Below the pieces are notes generated by a model, which was not told the DNA's origin, did no database searches, and saw only the letters and a list, made by a program, of their open reading frames with translations. A stretch of DNA of 6,638 nucleotides. It comes from an uncultured Eubacteriales bacterium (GTDB lineage Bacteria; Bacillota; Clostridia; Christensenellales; Borkfalkiaceae). Where the stretch lies: positions 1 to 6,638 of the forward strand of contig CAJLLH010000067.1 in assembly GCA_905207385.1 (NCBI GenBank), written 5' to 3'. Position 1 is the first letter of the stretch. Every line of letters starts with the position of its first letter. A program made the translations under genes and the position numbers. Shown here piece by piece: positions 1 through 5,292 of this stretch.

Positions 1-19
1 CGGCGGGAAAATCCCGCCG
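1..19 (-). terminator. Probable intrinsic terminator of pgk (cut by window edge)
   Basis: Positions 1-7 (CGGCGGG) pair perfectly with 13-19 (CCCGCCG), and A8-T12 can close the helix over a three-base loop. This GC-rich hairpin lies about 20 bases past the pgk stop codon on the minus strand. The T-run expected after it would lie left of position 1, so the terminator cannot be confirmed from this window. A hairpin this compact and GC-rich directly behind a gene end is typical of Rho-independent terminators. Confidence 0.6.
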
Positions 20-39
20 CCGCGACATATTTACAAAAC

Positions 40-1350
40 TCAGTTTTTATCGTTGAGGCAGGCAATGCCGGGAAGAACTTTGCCTTCGAAAAGTTCAAGC
101 GATGCGCCGCCGCCGGTGGAGATGTGAGTAACCTTATCTGCAAAGCCGAGCTGCTGAATAGCTGCCGCGCTGTCGCCGCCGCCGATGATGGTGGTGCACT
201 TGCCGTAAACGTCTGCAAGCGCCTGAGCTACCGCGATAGTGCCCTTTGCAAGGGTGGGGTTCTCGAATACACCCATGGGTCCGTTCCAGATAACCGATTT
301 AGCGTTGTGTATTCTGCTTGCGTAAAGTTCCCTTGTCTTTTCGCCGATATCCATGCCCATCTTGTTTGCGGGAATGGCATTGGAAGGAACTGTTTCAACT
401 TCTACAGGCGCGTCGATGGGATCGGGGAATGCGTCGCAAACTACGGTATCGATGGGAAGAAGAAGTTCTTTGCCGAGCTTTTCAGCCTTAGCCATCATTT
501 CTTTGCAGTAATCAACTTTCTCTTCGTCAAGAAGCGAAGTGCCTACTTCGTAGCCCTTTGCCTTGAGGAAGGTGTAAGACATGCCGCCGCCGATGATAAG
601 CGTATCGCACTTTTCAAGCAGGTTATTTATAACGTTGAGCTTGTCTGCAACCTTTGCGCCGCCGAGAATGGCAACGAAGGGGCGAACGGGGTGTTCAAGC
701 GTGTCTGCCATAACGGTAAGTTCCTTTTCGATGAGGAAGCCGCAAACAGCAGTCTTTATAATGCCGTATTCAACGATTGCGGCGGTGGAAGCGTGGCTGC
801 GGTGAGCCGTGCCGAACGCGTCGTTTACGTATATTTCAGCGTCGTAAGCGAGGTCTTTGCAGAACTGAAGTTCTTTCTTTTCCTCTTCCCAGTGGAAGCG
901 GAGGTTTTCAAGAAGCACAGCTTCGCCGTCTTTAAGCGCGTCGCGCTTAGCTTTGGCGTCAGGACCTATAACGTCTTTGGCAAATGTAACTTTGCCGCCG
1001 AGCAGTTCGTTAAGTCTTGCCGCAACGGGAGCAAGGGTAAGCTTTACGGGTTCTTCCTTGCGTGCCTTGGCTTCTATTGCTTCTGCAGTAGTTTCGCCTG
1101 CGTCAACCTTTTTCTGGTCTTTTTTATTGAGTTTGAACTCCTTGGAGAAAATGGAGTGGGGCTTGCCCATATGCGAGCAAAGCGTAACCCTTGCGCCATT
1201 GTCCAGAAGATATTTGATGGTGGGAAGCGCACCCTGTATTCTGGTTTCGTCGGTTATCTTTCCGTCCTTCATGGGAACGTTGAAGTCGCAGCGGACGAGT
1301 ACTTTTTTGCCTTTGAGATCCTTGAGGTCTTTTACAGACATCTTGTTCAT
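40..1350 (-). CDS. pgk: Phosphoglycerate kinase
   Basis: Cytosolic glycolytic enzyme that transfers phosphate between 1,3-bisphosphoglycerate and ADP, giving 3-phosphoglycerate and ATP (EC 2.7.2.3). The protein is 436 residues from the ATG at 1350. An upstream in-frame ATG at 1374 is rejected because the AGGAG ribosome site (1362-1366) lies between the two. Family landmarks are clear: RCDFNVP (20-26) and TRI (36-38) for substrate, SHMGKP (59-64), ENLRF (148-152), [13 protein letters not shown] (176-188), GGAKVADK (230-237) for the nucleotide, NGPMGVFE (356-363), GGGDSAAA (390-397) and STGGGASLE (411-419). Two oddities stand out. The usual arginine of SHLGRP is lysine 63, and about 32 extra charged residues (roughly 65-104) sit between that motif and LAPVA, so the protein is longer than the usual 390-420. 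All key residues otherwise look intact, so it is probably active. It has its own promoter and terminator and no operon partner in view; no gapdh or tpi neighbour is visible. Confidence 0.97.
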   Translation of the reverse strand: MNKMSVKDLKDLKGKKVLVRCDFNVPMKDGKITDETRIQGALPTIKYLLDNGARVTLCSHMGKPHSIFSKEFKLNKKDQKKVDAGETTAEAIEAKARKEEPVKLTLAPVAARLNELLGGKVTFAKDVIGPDAKAKRDALKDGEAVLLENLRFHWEEEKKELQFCKDLAYDAEIYVNDAFGTAHRSHASTAAIVEYGIIKTAVCGFLIEKELTVMADTLEHPVRPFVAILGGAKVADKLNVINNLLEKCDTLIIGGGMSYTFLKAKGYEVGTSLLDEEKVDYCKEMMAKAEKLGKELLLPIDTVVCDAFPDPIDAPVEVETVPSNAIPANKMGMDIGEKTRELYASRIHNAKSVIWNGPMGVFENPTLAKGTIAVAQALADVYGKCTTIIGGGDSAAAIQQLGFADKVTHISTGGGASLELFEGKVLPGIACLNDKN

Positions 1351-1361
1351 AAAATACAATT

Positions 1362-1366
1362 CTCCT
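1362..1366 (-). promoter_or_regulatory. Ribosome binding site deciding the pgk start
   Basis: The minus strand reads AAGGAGA here, 11 bases before the ATG at 1350. Because it lies inside the extension that an ATG at 1374 would give, it fixes translation initiation at 1350 (MNKMSVKDL). A further ATG at 1341 is possible but is 20 bases from this site. Confidence 0.75.
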
Positions 1367-1393
1367 TGAATCAATATTTTTTTATCAACTACA

Positions 1394-1422
1394 ATTATAA
1401 ATAATTGTTTTTAGAAAGTCAA
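1394..1422 (-). promoter_or_regulatory. Sigma-A type promoter of pgk
   Basis: Read on the minus strand, TTGACT (1417-1422) and TATAAT (1394-1399) are separated by exactly 17 bases. That is five of six and six of six matches to the housekeeping consensus. The predicted start of transcription is near 1385-1387, giving a leader of about 36 bases that contains the AAGGAGA site. A near-perfect promoter fits the high expression expected of a glycolytic gene. Confidence 0.85.
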
Positions 1423-1497
1423 CCGCAGAAAGGTCAAAACGTGCTCATAATTCTTCATATTATGCCCGCATAAAGTTTTGCGGCTTCCTCCGTCCGC

Positions 1498-1515
1498 GCA
1501 ATGTAAACGCATTGC
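1498..1515. repeat. Inverted repeat GCAATG-6-CATTGC, possible operator
   Basis: Perfect 6-bp arms (1498-1503 and 1510-1515) surround TAAACG. The internal string TGTAAACG (1502-1509) matches the left half of the CcpA cre consensus (TGNAANCG), but the right half is one base out of register, so this is not a standard cre site. It lies about 110 bases upstream of the predicted pgk start and about 170 upstream of the tyrA start. Confidence 0.35.
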
Positions 1516-1547
1516 AATAAAAGGGTGAAAACAGTGCATTTTTTTCA

Positions 1548-1573
1548 GTGCCGACCAATTAAAAGTTCGGCGC
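1548..1573. repeat. Inverted repeat, 7-bp arms, 12-base loop
   Basis: GTGCCGA (1548-1554) can pair with TCGGCGC (1567-1573), with one G-T wobble, around an AT-rich loop of 12 bases. The left arm overlaps the second copy of the CAGTGC direct repeat. No T-run follows on either strand, so it is not a convincing terminator; an operator or leader structure is possible. Confidence 0.35.
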
Positions 1574-1649
1574 ATTTATCGTCTTTGTCGCAGCGGCGCG
1601 CACACTTTTTAATGGTATAAAAGATTTTTTTACAATATACTCAATTTAT

Positions 1650-1678
1650 TTGAATTAAGCCGAGCGATATGGTATAAT
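1650..1678 (+). promoter_or_regulatory. Extended -10 sigma-A promoter of tyrA
   Basis: TTGAAT (1650-1655) and TATAAT (1673-1678) are 17 bases apart, and TG at 1670-1671 gives an extended -10 (TGGTATAAT). Transcription is predicted to start near 1685, leaving a leader of about 29 bases before the ATG at 1714. That leader has no recognisable Shine-Dalgarno sequence. Confidence 0.82.
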
Positions 1679-1713
1679 ACTTTAAAAAGTATTTTGTCCG
1701 GTAACAAGTTCTG

Positions 1714-2565
1714 ATGAAGATTTGCGTCGTTGGCTTAGGCCTTATTGGCGGTTCGCTGTGCATGGCGCTTAAACGCGCGGGTTACGCCGCAGACGGCTGG
1801 AACCGTTCGCGCGCGCCCATCGATTACGCGCTTGAAAAAGGAATAATAGACCCCGCTGCCGAAGGGTTTGACTGCTACGACGTAGTGTTCGTTGCTCTGC
1901 CTCCCCGCGCGGCGGTAAATTTTATCAACGCTAATGCGTTCAAAGACGGCGCCGTAGTCGCCGACATATGCGGCGTAAAGGGCTGGCTTGAGCGCGAAAT
2001 TTATTCCGTGCCCCGCAATTTTTACTATGTGGGCACGCATCCCATGGCGGGCAAGGAAGTTTCTTCCGTATACAACGCCTGCGCCGACCTTTTCGATAAA
2101 GCAAGCATGGTTATAACTCCCTGCGCAAAGACTGATGCCCACGCGCTTGAACTTATAAAAAAGCTTACAAAAGATATGGGCTTCAAGCGCATAGTGGAGT
2201 GTTCTGCCGAAATTCACGACAGAAAAATAGCGTATACGTCCCAGCTTGCGCACGTTGTTTCCAACGCATACGTCAAAGATTGCGAAATCGAAAGCTGCCT
2301 CGGCTTTACTGGCGGAAGTTTTCAGGATATGACCCGAATTGCGGGCGTCGACGAGTGCGTATGGTCTGAACTTTACCTTCTGAATAAAGAAAATCTTTCC
2401 GCGCGCATAGGTGAGCTAACCGAACACCTTACCGCCATAAAAACCGCCATAGACGGCGGCGAAGAGGCTGAATTGCGCGCTGTTTTGAAGGACGGGCGCG
2501 AACGCTATGCTCAGTCGCGCGAAAAGTTGCCCGTCGGCGATATTACCGTTACCGTTTTAAAGTAA
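1714..2565 (+). CDS. tyrA: Prephenate/arogenate dehydrogenase, TyrA family
   Basis: Cytosolic enzyme of tyrosine synthesis that oxidatively decarboxylates prephenate (or arogenate) using NAD(P). The 283-residue protein opens directly with the Rossmann dinucleotide motif GLGLIGGS (7-14), which supports the ATG at 1714 even though no ribosome site is visible. The family's middle motifs follow: DICGVKG (84-90) and GTHPMAGKE (107-115), the latter carrying the conserved histidine 109. The helical dimerisation half starts near 165 with HDRKIAYTSQLAHV (168-181) and GFTGGSFQDMTRIA (197-210). The length matches single-domain TyrA; there is no ACT domain or fused chorismate mutase, so tyrosine feedback through ACT is not expected. 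After the second beta strand the sequence is WNRS (29-32), lacking the acidic residue typical of NAD-specific forms, which hints at NADP use (inference). It is transcribed alone from its own promoter and is followed by a terminator. No other aromatic-pathway gene is adjacent. Prephenate versus arogenate preference cannot be read from the sequence. Confidence 0.93.
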   Translation: MKICVVGLGLIGGSLCMALKRAGYAADGWNRSRAPIDYALEKGIIDPAAEGFDCYDVVFVALPPRAAVNFINANAFKDGAVVADICGVKGWLEREIYSVPRNFYYVGTHPMAGKEVSSVYNACADLFDKASMVITPCAKTDAHALELIKKLTKDMGFKRIVECSAEIHDRKIAYTSQLAHVVSNAYVKDCEIESCLGFTGGSFQDMTRIAGVDECVWSELYLLNKENLSARIGELTEHLTAIKTAIDGGEEAELRAVLKDGRERYAQSREKLPVGDITVTVLK

Positions 2566-2596
2566 GCCGCAATTTTTATCGGCGGCGTTTTGCGGC
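2566..2596 (+). repeat. Perfect inverted repeat GCCGCAA/TTGCGGC, alternative to the terminator stem
   Basis: GCCGCAA (2566-2572), immediately after the tyrA stop codon, is perfectly complementary to TTGCGGC (2590-2596). The right arm overlaps the 5' arm of the terminator hairpin at 2593-2598, so the two stems cannot form together. This has the shape of an antiterminator/terminator pair, but no ligand-sensing part is recognised and a chance overlap in GC-rich DNA is possible. Confidence 0.4.
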
Positions 2597-2620
2597 GGCG
2601 TTCCGCCGTTTATAATTTTT
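2593..2620 (+). terminator. Intrinsic terminator after tyrA
   Basis: CGGCGG (2593-2598) pairs perfectly with CCGCCG (2603-2608) over a CGTT loop and is followed by the T-rich tract TTTATAATTTTT (2609-2620). The 5' arm is duplicated: CGGCGGCGTT occurs at 2580-2589 and again at 2593-2602, so the 3' arm has two possible partners. It is placed 27 bases past the tyrA stop. The next ATG begins two bases after the tract. Confidence 0.65.
2611..2616 (+). promoter_or_regulatory. Candidate -10 box for a leaderless DUF1934 mRNA
   Basis: TATAAT sits so that the usual +1 position falls on A2623, the first base of the ATG. The upstream -35 candidates (TTTGCG at 2589-2594 or TTGCGG at 2590-2595) match the consensus at only three positions and there is no extended -10. 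The box is also part of the terminator T-tract, so it could be coincidental. Confidence 0.35.
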
Positions 2621-2622
2621 GT

Positions 2623-3036
2623 ATGAATGTAGTTGTAAGCATTTTTTCGCGCACGGGCGAAGATACGTTCAAAATTTGCTCCCGCGGCGAAATTCTCTTT
2701 GAAAACGGCGGCTTTTCGGTTCGCTATTCAACCGACGGCGACGACTGCCTTCTGGAGTTTTCCGAAGGTATTGTAACCCAGCGCCGCAGCGGCAATCTTA
2801 ATTTTACCATGCAGTTTGCCGAAGGCAGGCAGACGGAATGCATGCTTACGGAAGGCGGCTCAGGCTTTTCTTTCCCGATTTTTACTCATGTTCTTGGCGT
2901 ATCGTTTTCGGAAGATTCCGGCTGCTCGGTAACGCTCCGCTATTCAAACGGTGCTGAAAACGAGCTTACCGAATTAGTGTTTACCGCAGAGCGCGAGCGC
3001 GTTCCCAACGAAAGGCGAACACCGCGCGCAAGGTAA
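2623..3036 (+). CDS. DUF1934 (YwiB-like) beta-barrel protein
   Basis: Small protein of 137 residues, close to the usual length of the DUF1934 family, which includes Bacillus YwiB and is predicted to have a calycin-like beta-barrel fold. The biochemical role of the family is not known to me. The features that fit are an N-terminal strand beginning at residue 1 (MNVVVSIFSRTGED), alternating short polar strands with the family-type G..NF.MQF.EG core (57-68), a segment near 76-91 ending in FPIFTHVLGVSF, which matches the family's GIFTK region, and a closing strand ENELTELVFTA (112-122). A basic tail (RRTPRAR, 131-137) ends it. No signal peptide or membrane segment is seen. The start at 2623 is chosen because the in-frame TTG at 2590 lies inside the terminator hairpin and adds residues the family lacks. 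No Shine-Dalgarno sequence precedes the ATG, which suits a leaderless message. In many Firmicutes this family lies beside argS; here it does not. Assignment is by pattern recognition only. Confidence 0.72.
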   Translation: MNVVVSIFSRTGEDTFKICSRGEILFENGGFSVRYSTDGDDCLLEFSEGIVTQRRSGNLNFTMQFAEGRQTECMLTEGGSGFSFPIFTHVLGVSFSEDSGCSVTLRYSNGAENELTELVFTAERERVPNERRTPRAR

Positions 3037-3039
3037 ATT

Positions 3040-3095
3040 AATATTTTGCGGTATGGCGCAAAAGCGCGCAACTTTGCCGCATAAGACATAATATT
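3040..3095. repeat. Nested inverted repeats after the DUF1934 gene
   Basis: AATATT (3040-3045) recurs at 3090-3095, enclosing TGCGG (3047-3051) paired with CCGCA (3077-3081) and an inner GCGC-AAAA-GCGC (3056-3067). The arrangement could fold as a long imperfect hairpin beginning four bases after the stop codon. It lacks a downstream T-run on the plus strand, so it would be a weak terminator at best; it may protect the 3' end of the mRNA. Confidence 0.35.
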
Positions 3096-3155
3096 GTAAA
3101 AAAATCCCTTACGGGTCAAAAAAATACAAGGCAAAATAATAAAGGCTGCATAGCC

Positions 3156-3160
3156 GGGAG
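3156..3160 (+). promoter_or_regulatory. Distant Shine-Dalgarno for the MBL-fold gene
   Basis: GGGAG lies 15 bases before the ATG at 3176, longer than the usual 5-11. It is directly preceded by a small hairpin, GGCT-GCAT-AGCC (3144-3155). No closer purine-rich site exists, and the protein's N-terminus fits its family from the 3176 start, so this is the likely site. No convincing promoter was found in 3037-3175, so the MBL-rho-obg genes may be read through from upstream or use a non-consensus promoter. Confidence 0.45.
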
Positions 3161-3175
3161 AATAATTCAGATTTT

Positions 3176-3826
3176 ATGAAAATAAGGTATTTAGGACATT
3201 CCAGCTTCCAGTTGACAGAGAGTACGGGCACAACTATAGTAACCGACCCTTATTCGGATAGTTTGGGTTGCGCTATGCCAAAAGTTTCCGCCGACGCGGT
3301 TACCGTATCGCATCACCATTACGACCACGACGCCGTAAACAAAATCGGCGGCAAGCCGGTAGTTATAGATAAGGAAGGCAACTACGAGCTTTCGGGCGTG
3401 GAAATCAACTCGATAAAAAGTTTCCACGATGGCGAGGGCGGCAAGCTCCGCGGCGAAAACATAATATTCAAGTTCAGCATGGACGGCATAGAGGTATGCC
3501 ACCTCGGTGATATCGGCGAGGAATGCTCTACCGAGCTTATTGAATCGCTTCTTCCCGTAGACGTCCTTTTAATACCTGTGGGCGGCACTTACACCATAGA
3601 CGCCGAGCAGGCAAAGGAATACGTGGACAGAATAATGCCCGACATCGTAATACCCATGCATTACCGCGAAAAAGGCAAGAAGCTGGACGTCGACCGCGTT
3701 GAGGAATTTACCGACCTTTTCGATGAAGAGGAAGTGTATTCCGACGTTGACGAGATTGACATCTCTCGCGAGGACCTCGGCGGCGACAGTACTAAAATTA
3801 TTGTTATGGAGAGAGTCGAAGATTGA
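3176..3826 (+). CDS. Metallo-beta-lactamase-fold hydrolase (UlaG/UPF0173-like)
   Basis: Predicted cytosolic metal-dependent hydrolase of 216 residues, of the small single-domain type grouped as Lactamase_B_3/COG2220; the substrate is unknown. The fold's metal ligands are visible in order: the family N-terminal pattern YLGHSSF (5-11) and TDPY (23-26), the HxHxDH motif (H46, H48, D50, H51), H84 in SFHDGEGG, D112 in HLGDIG and H162 in IPMHYR. All ligands needed for a two-metal centre are therefore present. There is no signal peptide or extra RNA-binding domain such as those in RNase J. The C-terminal 30 residues are acidic. Its stop codon overlaps the rho start (TTGA, 3823-3826), and the rho ribosome site lies within its last codons, so the two are almost certainly translated together. 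Whether the hydrolase has a functional link to Rho or RNA is unknown. Family call is sure, function is not. Confidence 0.9.
   Translation: MKIRYLGHSSFQLTESTGTTIVTDPYSDSLGCAMPKVSADAVTVSHHHYDHDAVNKIGGKPVVIDKEGNYELSGVEINSIKSFHDGEGGKLRGENIIFKFSMDGIEVCHLGDIGEECSTELIESLLPVDVLLIPVGGTYTIDAEQAKEYVDRIMPDIVIPMHYREKGKKLDVDRVEEFTDLFDEEEVYSDVDEIDISREDLGGDSTKIIVMERVED
3808..3813 (+). promoter_or_regulatory. Ribosome binding site supporting the TTG start of rho
   Basis: GGAGAG lies nine bases before the TTG at 3823, a normal spacing. The next in-frame ATG (codon 37, 3931) would delete most of the Rho N-terminal domain and has no comparable site. Initiation at TTG overlapping the upstream TGA implies coupled but weak translation. 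Confidence 0.75.
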
Positions 3827-5292
3827 TAGGAAGCGAAATTCTGCAAAAACTTCGGGCCGAGCTGGAAAAGCGAAGCATCTATGACCTGAGGCAGATAGGC
3901 AGGGCGGCAGGCGTAAAGCGCCCCGCGGACATGAATAAAGAGCCGCTCATAGGCTGCATCATGGACATTGCCGAGTGCAAAAGCGACCCCGTTCCCCGCT
4001 CGGCAAAGGGCGCTCCGCCCAAGTCCGACGTGTACGACAAAGAGCTTGTCGCGCTTATAGAAAAGTGCAGGCAATTCTACGGTTCGGGTGCGGCAGACGC
4101 TGAACAGGAAGAACCTAAGCCTTTGCCCGAAGAACACGAAATGAGCGTTCATTCCGATTCCGAGTACGATTCTGAAGAAAAAGTTTATACGGGCGTGCTG
4201 GAGTTTACAGAAAAATTCTGGTTTCTGCGCACGCGCAACTATGAAATAACATCTGGCGGCGACGTGTTCGTTCACGTTTCGTTCGTAACAAGGTTCCGCC
4301 TGCGCGAAGGCGATAAAATAACCTGCAAGGCAAAGCGCCGCAAAGATGGCGAGTGCCCCGGCGCTACCTATATCATAAGCGTAAACGGCGTTCGTCCCGA
4401 TACGCTCAACCCGCGCGCAATGTTTGAAAAACTTATACCCTGCTACCCCGACGAGCGTTTCACTCTCGAGCGCGAGGGCTGCGGGCTTACCGAAAGGGTT
4501 ATCGACCTTTTCTCTCCCGTAGGCAAAGGTCAGCGCGCGCTTATAGTTTCGCCCCCCAAGGCGGGCAAAACAACTATGCTCAAAAACATAGCCTGCGCCG
4601 TTACGGAAAATTATCCCGATGCGGAAGTAATAGTTCTTCTCATAGACGAGCGACCCGAAGAAGTAACGGATATCCGTCGTTCGGTTGAAAAGGCCGACGT
4701 GGTTTATTCCACGTTCGACCGCGGCGAACACCATCACATACACGCCGCAATGCTCGCGCTGGAGCACGCAAAGCGACTTGTTGAAGCGGGCAAAGACGTT
4801 GTTCTTTTGCTGGACAGCATAACAAGGCTTACCCGCGCGTATAATTCGGTTACAAATTCGGGAAGAATACTTTCGGGCGGGCTCGACCCCCAGGCGCTTA
4901 TAGAACCGCGCAAATTCTTCGGCGCGGCGCGCAACACCGAAGACGGCGGCTCGCTTACCATAATCGCGACCGCGCTCATAGATACGGGCAGCAAGCTCGA
5001 CGACGTTATTTACGAAGAGTTCAAATCGGCGGGCAATATGGAAATAGTTTTATCGCGCGACCTTGCGGAAAGGCGCATTTTCCCCGCGATAGACATAAAA
5101 TCTTCGGGCGCAAGGAAGGAAGAGCTTCTTCTTTCAAAGGAAGAGCTTGGCGCGTCCTGCAAACTGCGTCAGATTCTGGGCAGGAATGTGGGCATAGAAA
5201 ACCTTTACGCCATGATAAACAAAACCAAAAACAACGCGGAACTTGTTGAACGCGCAGACGAGTGGATAAAAATTTATAACAATGATAGATAA
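3823..5292 (+). CDS. rho: Transcription termination factor Rho
   Basis: Hexameric RNA-dependent ATPase that pulls nascent RNA and ends transcription. The protein is 489 residues, longer than the 419 of E. coli. Domains in order: Rho_N helical domain (about 5-52, LRAELEKRSIYDLRQIGRAA region), an acidic linker with little conservation (about 53-118, with SDSEYDSEE near 111-119), the OB/cold-shock RNA-binding domain (about 122-192) and the RecA-like motor (about 200-489). The motor shows Walker A SPPKAGKTT (243-251), catalytic glutamate region LIDERPEE (273-280), Walker B VVLLLDSITR (326-335), RKFFGAARN (363-371), R-loop K401 in EEFKSAGN and the arginine-finger segment LSRDLAERRIFP (410-421). 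Oddities: RNP1-like EKFWFLR (130-136) replaces the E. coli DGFGFLR, the GERYFAL contact loop reads GECPGAT (176-182), and the Q-loop flank NSVTNSGR (341-348) is one residue shorter and lacks the usual proline. It starts with TTG, overlaps the MBL gene by 4 bases and obg by 11. Confidence 0.96.
   Translation: MIGSEILQKLRAELEKRSIYDLRQIGRAAGVKRPADMNKEPLIGCIMDIAECKSDPVPRSAKGAPPKSDVYDKELVALIEKCRQFYGSGAADAEQEEPKPLPEEHEMSVHSDSEYDSEEKVYTGVLEFTEKFWFLRTRNYEITSGGDVFVHVSFVTRFRLREGDKITCKAKRRKDGECPGATYIISVNGVRPDTLNPRAMFEKLIPCYPDERFTLEREGCGLTERVIDLFSPVGKGQRALIVSPPKAGKTTMLKNIACAVTENYPDAEVIVLLIDERPEEVTDIRRSVEKADVVYSTFDRGEHHHIHAAMLALEHAKRLVEAGKDVVLLLDSITRLTRAYNSVTNSGRILSGGLDPQALIEPRKFFGAARNTEDGGSLTIIATALIDTGSKLDDVIYEEFKSAGNMEIVLSRDLAERRIFPAIDIKSSGARKEELLLSKEELGASCKLRQILGRNVGIENLYAMINKTKNNAELVERADEWIKIYNNDR

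Larger units (their letters stand above)
1423..1649. other. Intergenic region between divergent pgk and tyrA promoters
   Basis: No gene is seen in these 227 bases; the ATGs found on the plus strand (for example 1463 and 1501) run into stop codons within a few triplets. No tRNA, T-box or known riboswitch could be recognised. The stretch holds four spaced inverted repeats: CATAAT/ATTATG (1446-1464), CCGCA/TGCGG (1466-1483), GCAATG/CATTGC (1498-1515) and a 7-bp arm pair (1548-1573). It also has a direct repeat CAGTGC (1532-1537 and 1546-1551) flanking a run of seven T. A second, poorer -10-like box, TGGTATAAA (1613-1621), has no matching -35. The density of dyads suggests operators or a structured leader, but none is assigned to a known factor. 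Confidence 0.5.

Noticed and set aside
124..1404. Long plus-strand open frame of 426 codons opposite pgk
   Set aside because: It is antisense to an unmistakable Pgk, has no family motifs, is rich in Cys, Phe and Val as expected from reversed biased codons, and has no ribosome site. It also runs through the pgk promoter.
1520..1540. AAGGGTGAAAACAGTGC as a possible T-box motif before tyrA
   Set aside because: It resembles only the first half of AGGGTGGNACCGCG. No Stem I, specifier loop or terminator/antiterminator pair is visible, and it lies upstream of the predicted tyrA transcription start.
3088..3119. Minus-strand promoter-like TTGACC with TATTAT in the gap before the MBL gene
   Set aside because: The -35 is good, but the 17-base position for a -10 matches poorly (CAATAT), and the better box needs a 20-base spacer. 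No minus-strand gene follows.
3101..3125. CCC-TTAC-GGG hairpin flanked by A7 runs, terminator-like on the minus strand
   Set aside because: The stem is only three to four base pairs and no minus-strand gene ends there.
3661..4767. Minus-strand open frame of 368 codons opposite rho
   Set aside because: It is a codon-bias shadow of rho and the MBL gene, with no motif and no promoter.
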